Shown in pieces: positions 32,801 to 35,110 of a stretch of 35,110 nt of DNA. The stretch lies in assembly GCA_902787555.1 (NCBI GenBank), contig CADAGO010000027.1, positions 1 to 35,110 on the forward strand, written 5' to 3'. Position numbers and translations under genes: made by a program. The DNA is from an uncultured Bacteroidales bacterium. GTDB taxonomy: Bacteria; Bacteroidota; Bacteroidia; Bacteroidales; Bacteroidaceae. Below the pieces are notes generated by a model. It was not told where the DNA came from. It ran no database searches and saw only the letters and a program-made list of their open reading frames with translations. The stretch's first letter is position 1. Each line of letters opens with the position of its first letter.

Positions 32801-33463
32801 ATTGTCCTCAAGATTCTTACGAGATACTACGCGTTCAGCTAATGCATCAGGGTATGTGACGATAAGAATAGCCCCCCTCCCCGCTCCCCCTGAATGGGGA
32901 GAGTTTTTACTATCGGTCATTATCATCCCTTGGTGACTACTCCCCTCCATGCAGGGAGGGGAAAGGGGGTGGGTCTGGTTAGTTAGCACTTGTGCTAACG
33001 TGTTCGTTCGCAACAGCTCATTGGCATCATCTTTCTGGTTATACTTAATGGCTCGACGATATGAAGAAGGAAAGAATGCCACCTCCCTGTCGCCCAGCAT
33101 CTGGGTGAGGTCGTGATAGAAATAGCCCGCCTCTTCCTCATCGTCCAAGATGAACAAGAAAGAATTGGCAGACCCTCCCCCTTTAACCCCTCCCTGCAAG
33201 GGCGGGGAGTAGTCACTATCAGGGCTAAACATCTCGTGGCATTCACTCCCCTCACTCGCAGGGAGGGGAATGGGGGCGGGTCTTGATATAATAGAGGCAA
33301 AATACAAAGCAGCAGACGAACCATTAAGTCCGTCTACCACTACGTCCGACTTACGTCGTTTGATTGCTTCTGCCAGTCGCTTCGCTTCTGACGACGAAGC
33401 CAACTGCTTCAGTAATTGTTCTCGTTCCAACGCTAAACTGTACCTCTCTCTTATCTCCCCCAA
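29813..33463 (-). CDS. mfd: Transcription-repair coupling factor Mfd, enlarged by in-frame repeat insertions
   Basis: The frame spans 1216 residues, about 100 more than I expect for Bacteroidota Mfd. Recognisable parts: UvrB-homology region (FLFILDDEEEAGYFYHDLTQ; IVTYPDALAERVVSR; VDVYSFSNENPYRIDFFGDE), RNA-polymerase interaction domain (DYVVHIDHGVGKFGGL, about 531-546), helicase motifs (Walker A GDVGFGKTE, about 678-686; DEEQ, about 779-782; TATPIPRTL; GRVGRS) and the C-terminal TRCF domain. It displaces stalled RNA polymerase and recruits UvrA. The excess maps to four low-complexity blocks at about residues 61-98, 164-197, 355-377 and 1043-1068, each encoded by repetitive DNA. No ATG lies in frame before the first block. 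TTG at 33463 is the longest option, but TTG at 33430 (LEREQLLKQ) may be the true start. Its end lies 82 bp before the next operon starts. Confidence 0.9.
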   Translation of the reverse strand: MGEIRERYSLALEREQLLKQLASSSEAKRLAEAIKRRKSDVVVDGLNGSSAALYFASIISRPAPIPLPASEGSECHEMFSPDSDYSPPLQGGVKGGGSANSFLFILDDEEEAGYFYHDLTQMLGDREVAFFPSSYRRAIKYNQKDDANELLRTNTLAQVLTNQTHPLSPPCMEGSSHQGMIMTDSKNSPHSGGAGRGAILIVTYPDALAERVVSRKNLEDNSVTLKRGDVMDLSLLEDRLMDLGFVRTDYVYEPGQFAIRGSIVDVYSFSNENPYRIDFFGDEVDSIRTFDIVSQLSDEKMDVASIVPDLLQQKNQYISLLSFLPDDTLIVAKNLDFVADKIGVISETGFSKQASLSLTLPSREGTEGEDASGLLDTSFLSSREEFEREIADKRKVLIGVHEVKGGNKYIKVSFNTEMQPLFHKNFELVTSTFEQLLGDGYTLNIFADNDKQIRRLEEIFDANRKGSTLVVFNPVPIAIHGGFIDHETKQCYFTDHQLFDRYHKYSLKSDKARRGKVALTLKEIQQFEIGDYVVHIDHGVGKFGGLVRVPTNGQMQEMIKIIYQNDDIVYVSIHALNKVSKYKGREGEAPRLNRLGTGAWERMKDRVKTKVKDIARDLIRLYSQRQQEAGFAYSPDSYMQHELEASFIYEDTPDQLKATQDVKTDMERQQPMDRLVCGDVGFGKTEVAIRAAFKAAADNKQVAVLVPTTILAYQHYQTFCERLKDFPVRVEYISRARSAKQTKEVLEDLKAGKVDIIIGTHKLIGKDVKFKDLGLLIIDEEQKFGVSVKEKLRQMKINVDTLTMTATPIPRTLQFSLMGARDLSIIQTPPPNRYPIQTEIHTFSPEIVAEAINFEMSRNGQVFFVNNRINNLVDLKDMIEKQVPDARVCIGHGRMNPQELEEVVFDFMNYDYDVMLSTTIVENGIDIPNANTIIINGAQNYGLSDLHQMRGRVGRSNKKAFCYLLAPPLAALNDDARRRLQALENFSGLGAGMQIAMQDLDIRGAGNLLGAEQSGFIADLGYETYQKVLAEAMDELRAEVMSKDEGEKAKDENQIVNGKWSNSKWFDNVVVESDIVAHFPESFVPSSGERISLYRELDALTSQAQLDAYRQRLIDRFGPIPSEGEELLKVMPLKWLAASIGVEKIVLKSSNMFLYLLSDFNSSFYESESFDRIITYASWHPRNTKIREQDGRRSLWVKEVNSVSQAVSILEEIIKK
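30270..30304 (-). repeat. Heptamer repeat inside mfd
   Basis: Five 7-bp units in phase (catttac, tatttga, ccattta, ccattta, ctatttg) encode the stretch NQIVNGKWSNSKWF near the C-terminal TRCF domain. The flanking residues are Lys/Glu/Asp-rich. Confidence 0.72.
32362..32400 (-). repeat. GC-rich palindromic insertion inside mfd (third block)
   Basis: The arms cctccccctcagttccctccc and gggagggttagggagagg pair imperfectly around ttgagg. It encodes SLTLPSREGTEGED at about residues 357-370 of Mfd. Confidence 0.68.
32870..32975 (-). repeat. GC-rich palindromic element inside mfd (second block)
   Basis: About 106 bp with long imperfect inverted arms (left cccccctccccgctcccc, right gcagggaggggaaagggggt) around a central ttactatcgg...tggtgacta part. 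It encodes HPLSPPCMEGSSHQGMIMTD then SKNSPHSGGAGRG. The right arm is nearly the same as that of the element at 33171-33281. Confidence 0.75.
33171..33281 (-). repeat. GC-rich palindromic element inside mfd (first block)
   Basis: This 111-bp element, exactly 37 codons, starts gaccctccccc and ends gggggcgggtc, a terminal inverted repeat of 11 bp with one mismatch. Long imperfect arms each hold a smaller palindrome (cccctccctgcaagggcggg and its counterpart). It encodes RPAPIPLPASEGSECHEMF then SPDSDYSPPLQGGVKGG between the FASIIS and SANSFLFILDDEE parts of Mfd. Confidence 0.78.
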
Positions 33464-33538
33464 GGGGAGAGGTTTTTTTTGACTCCCCTCCTTGGGAGGG
33501 GGGGTGGGGGAGGTTTTTATTTCGGACCTCTCTCTTAT
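33442..33538 (-). repeat. Palindromic element with 13-bp flanking direct repeats at the mfd 5' end
   Basis: The 13-mer acctctctcttat occurs at 33442-33454 and again at 33526-33538, exactly 84 bp apart. The 71 bp between them (33455-33525) contains the palindromes ctcccccaaggggag and ctcccctccttgggaggg, related to the elements inside mfd. The layout resembles an insertion with a target-site duplication. Confidence 0.78.
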
Positions 33539-33539
33539 T

Positions 33540-33677
33540 CTACATTAAATTAACTACCGTTGCCTCGTAATGGCTTGCAAAGAAACGGATAAAACTTAAT
33601 GTCTCCTCGCTTGCATGCAACATCGGCATGTCCAAAGGGATGGAATCAAAATCAGTGTCTTGTGTAAAATCTCTCAT
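33540..33677 (-). CDS. Short hypothetical protein (45 aa) upstream of mfd
   Basis: An ATG at 33677 opens a 45-codon frame to a TAG at 33540. The protein begins MRDFTQDTDFDSIPLDMPML, continues HASEETLSFIRFFASHYEA and ends TVVNLM. The even mix of charged, aromatic and hydrophobic residues and an amphipathic helix (EETLSFIRFFASHYEA) look like a genuine small protein, unlike the repeat-rich sequence around it. I do not recognise a family; an antitoxin-like or regulatory role would be a guess. It points into the mfd 5' element and may share its transcript. Confidence 0.5.
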   Translation of the reverse strand: MRDFTQDTDFDSIPLDMPMLHASEETLSFIRFFASHYEATVVNLM

Positions 33678-33790
33678 AGGCAATGGGGATAATGAATTGA
33701 ACTCTTTTACTTATATAACGCAACAATCGTATTTTTATTTTGCAACACTGCATTTTTTTCAAAATGATGAAAATGGGAGGGGGTGTGAAG

Positions 33791-33829
33791 CCCATGAAAG
33801 GGAGGGGGCGAAAAAGGCCCTTTCATGGG
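33791..33829. repeat. Perfect 12-bp inverted repeat
   Basis: The arms cccatgaaaggg (33791-33802) and ccctttcatggg (33818-33829) are perfect complements around a 15-base loop. G-rich tracts lie on both sides. It belongs to the repeat-rich spacer 33678-33885, in which I see no gene. Confidence 0.75.
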
Positions 33830-33841
33830 GGGGGTGTTTTC

Positions 33842-33889
33842 AAAAATCACAAATCACAAAAATCACAAATCACAAAAATCACAAATCAC
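33842..33889. repeat. Three 16-bp tandem repeats
   Basis: The unit aaaaatcacaaatcac occurs three times in a row. The same AAATCAC word also appears in the leader of the SDR gene (about 7090-7110, minus strand). It abuts the RhuM fragment. Confidence 0.85.
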
Positions 33890-34110
33890 CATTTTGCACG
33901 AAGTGAAAAATAGTGGCTCATCTGACGGCGCACACTTCTGTTGCCTTCCTGTCGAACTAACAAAAATTTTTTGTGAGTTCGTTCTGGATTTTGTTCACCC
34001 TCTTCATAAATCTGATTGATATGATAGCTTACATCCTGTTGTGAAGCATCAAACAATTCCATGATTTGCTCCACAGGCAGCCATACATCATCACCCTCGA
34101 ATCTTATCAT
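33886..34110 (-). pseudogene. RhuM-family virulence protein fragment
   Basis: The frame (74 codons) contains IRFEGDDVWLPVEQIMELFD then ASQQDVSYHINQIYEEGE, followed by FLLVRQEGNRSVRRQMSHY. This matches the N-terminal part of RhuM-family proteins (VWLTQ.QMAELF...HI.NIFEEGEL...EGNR.V.R...YY). It stops after SHY, where the repeat-rich spacer begins, so about three quarters of a normal RhuM (about 330 residues) is missing. The 5' end is also cut, fused into an RHS fragment at the TATGAT junction. It is a remnant and unlikely to be functional. Confidence 0.7.
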
Positions 34111-34165
34111 AGTCTATCCACGAGACGCCTTTGTTTGCATCGTAGGAAAGGGCACCATTTGACAT
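34091..34165 (-). pseudogene. RHS/YD-repeat fragment
   Basis: Minus-strand frame MSNGALSYDANKGVSWIDYD, the typical YD-repeat pattern (NGxLxYDANKGVSxIDYD) of Bacteroidota RHS proteins. It is open upstream to at least 34190 (LKQIKHIN) and then shifts, at the second YD, into the RhuM remnant, which uses an overlapping frame. Confidence 0.65.
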
Positions 34166-34199
34166 ATTAATATGTTTTATTTGTTTCAACATATAGAAT

Positions 34200-34670
34200 T
34201 TAAAAGAATCTCCATGGAATCCGTGCATCTGTTTGATTCATCTTTTCCAGTTTGATCTGCTTTTCTTTAATAAGTTGTTCGTAGTCTTCCGTTGAATGAA
34301 ATTCATGTACAACGCAGTCAGTATAGTCTGCATTATCCTTGGTAGGCAATTCAATAATTACAAAGTGAGGCTTACACTCAATTCCCTGCGTACCTTGAGC
34401 CACAATGTAAAGTCGATTGTAAAATATAATATAAGGGTCAAAAGCCTCTGCAATAAATGGGCCTTTATCAAAAGAAAATACTTTTGCACCACCAGGGTCT
34501 ATTTCTGTTATTTTTATCTTTGTATTACCAATATACTTATATTGAGTAATGTCATAACCACCAATCAAACTGGCAAATGCAATCTTTGCAAACACACCGA
34601 ATGAAAATAGTGATAAGACAACAATCAACGTGGTCTTCAATACCTTTTTTATCTTACTTTCGTTTGCCAT
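34200..34670 (-). CDS. Hypothetical membrane-anchored protein, candidate orphan immunity protein
   Basis: This 156-residue protein has a charged start (MANESKIKKVLK), one strong N-terminal hydrophobic helix (TTLIVVLSLFSFGVFAKIAF, about 13-32) and a globular extracytoplasmic part with FSFDKGPFIAEAFDPYIIFY and HFVIIELPTKDNADYTDCVV. No known domain was recognised. The gene overlaps the end of an RHS core fragment by 22 bp and is followed by another RHS fragment, the position taken by immunity genes in RHS toxin cassettes. That role is inference from context only. Confidence 0.6.
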   Translation of the reverse strand: MANESKIKKVLKTTLIVVLSLFSFGVFAKIAFASLIGGYDITQYKYIGNTKIKITEIDPGGAKVFSFDKGPFIAEAFDPYIIFYNRLYIVAQGTQGIECKPHFVIIELPTKDNADYTDCVVHEFHSTEDYEQLIKEKQIKLEKMNQTDARIPWRFF

Positions 34671-34909
34671 ATATAGAACTGATATGTGTTACTTAATAAT
34701 TTACGGCTATATCGATCTTTATTCCAAGATTTAGGGGTAAGATGATACATTAAAGAGCTTAAACTCTTACCGTCTGCCTTCATCACCTTGCGTACGTTGC
34801 CCAGATAATCCTTAATGGTGTAGTATGTGGTTGGAGTACCCGATGGAGTCTGATCTACATAACCCTCACCGAAATACCACTTTGTGTTCCTGCCTTGGTC
34901 TATCTCCAC
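34649..34909 (-). pseudogene. RHS repeat-associated core fragment with short C-terminal tail
   Basis: From a GTG at 34909 the frame reads KWYFGEGYVDQTPSGTPTTY then YTIKDYLGNVRKVMKADGK. The YxIKDYLGNVRxV motif is the conserved RHS core near the toxin junction. The tail (SSLMYHLTPKSWNKDRYSRK then LLSNTYQFYIW) is unlike a normal core, which would continue with YYPFGG, so this is either a shortened toxin tail or a frameshifted remnant. There is no large RHS gene upstream in the window; the frame begins just after the KilA-N gene. Confidence 0.6.
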
Positions 34910-34935
34910 ATCACCTGCTTTCTTATGTTTAGTTC

Positions 34936-35110
34936 TTATTTTAATAAATATCTTCCTCCGCTCCCCTCCAGCACCTGCATCTGTTGGATGGCAATCTGAT
35001 TGAGTTTTACCAGCCGTTCGCCTTGAGACATACCATCGTTAATGAGTACGGCATTGATATTCTCCATATTCGAGAGGCATATAAGTTCATTGATCGTGGC
35101 ATAGTCACGG
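34936..35110 (-). CDS. KilA-N domain protein (partial, only the C-terminus in the window)
   Basis: The minus-strand frame entering at the right edge gives 57 residues to a TAA at 34936. It reads RDYATINELICLSNMENINA then VLINDGMSQGERLVKLNQIA. From memory this is the conserved C-terminal part of KilA-N domain proteins of Bacteroidota, which are often linked to phages or mobile elements. The N-terminal DNA-binding KilA-N domain lies outside the window. The end of the gene touches the RHS fragment region, so the mobile-element neighbourhood may continue beyond the edge. Confidence 0.6.
   Translation of the reverse strand, partial: RDYATINELICLSNMENINAVLINDGMSQGERLVKLNQIAIQQMQVLEGSGGRYLLK

Overview
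The window comes from a Bacteroidota chromosome, most likely Prevotella or a close relative. Supporting signs are repeated promoters of the form TTTG-N19/20-TAnnTTTG, non-ATG starts, surface proteins of the BspA/DUF285 and LRR_5 type, lipoproteins, carbohydrate-active enzymes (GH127-like, GH35, SGNH esterase) with Bacteroidota-style C-terminal tails, and a MetH activation domain encoded as its own gene. Most genes are housekeeping. I saw no tRNA, rRNA or CRISPR array.

Left part (1-9.9 kb, all minus strand): a large BspA-like protein running off the left edge, built from two copies of one module, one of which carries 13 phase-locked 78-bp repeats. Next is an LRR surface protein followed by xpt and guaD (guanine to xanthine to XMP salvage). 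Then comes a probable four-gene operon read from 9870 down to 5662: a His-rich small membrane protein, a GH127-like glycosidase joined to it by an ATGA overlap, an extended SDR, and a small macro-like/phage-type protein.

Middle (9.9-25.2 kb): a 647-bp spacer with possible gene remnants and the gyrA promoter; gyrA plus a secreted TPR protein; a GH35 beta-galactosidase coupled by ATGA to the dTDP-L-rhamnose genes rfbA-rfbC-rfbD-rfbB; a strong hairpin; an SGNH esterase on the opposite strand; a DUF2975/XRE regulator pair; and two divergent lipoprotein genes.

Right part (25.2-35.1 kb, all minus strand): an operon read from 29730 down to 25233 (dolichol-phosphate-mannose-synthase-like GT2, pyrC, stand-alone MetH activation domain, metallophosphoesterase, plsC); then mfd, enlarged by several in-frame repeat insertions; a 45-codon small gene; and a degraded mosaic of RhuM, RHS and KilA-N pieces at the right edge.

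The most unusual theme is repetitive DNA that has moved into or up against genes. There are two kinds. One is a set of 7-bp-period repeats at many gene ends, several of which supply the stop codon (xpt, rfbA, metallophosphoesterase) or lie inside coding sequence (LRR protein, mfd). The other is a set of GC-rich palindromic elements that interrupt mfd in frame and sit at its 5' end between 13-bp direct repeats.
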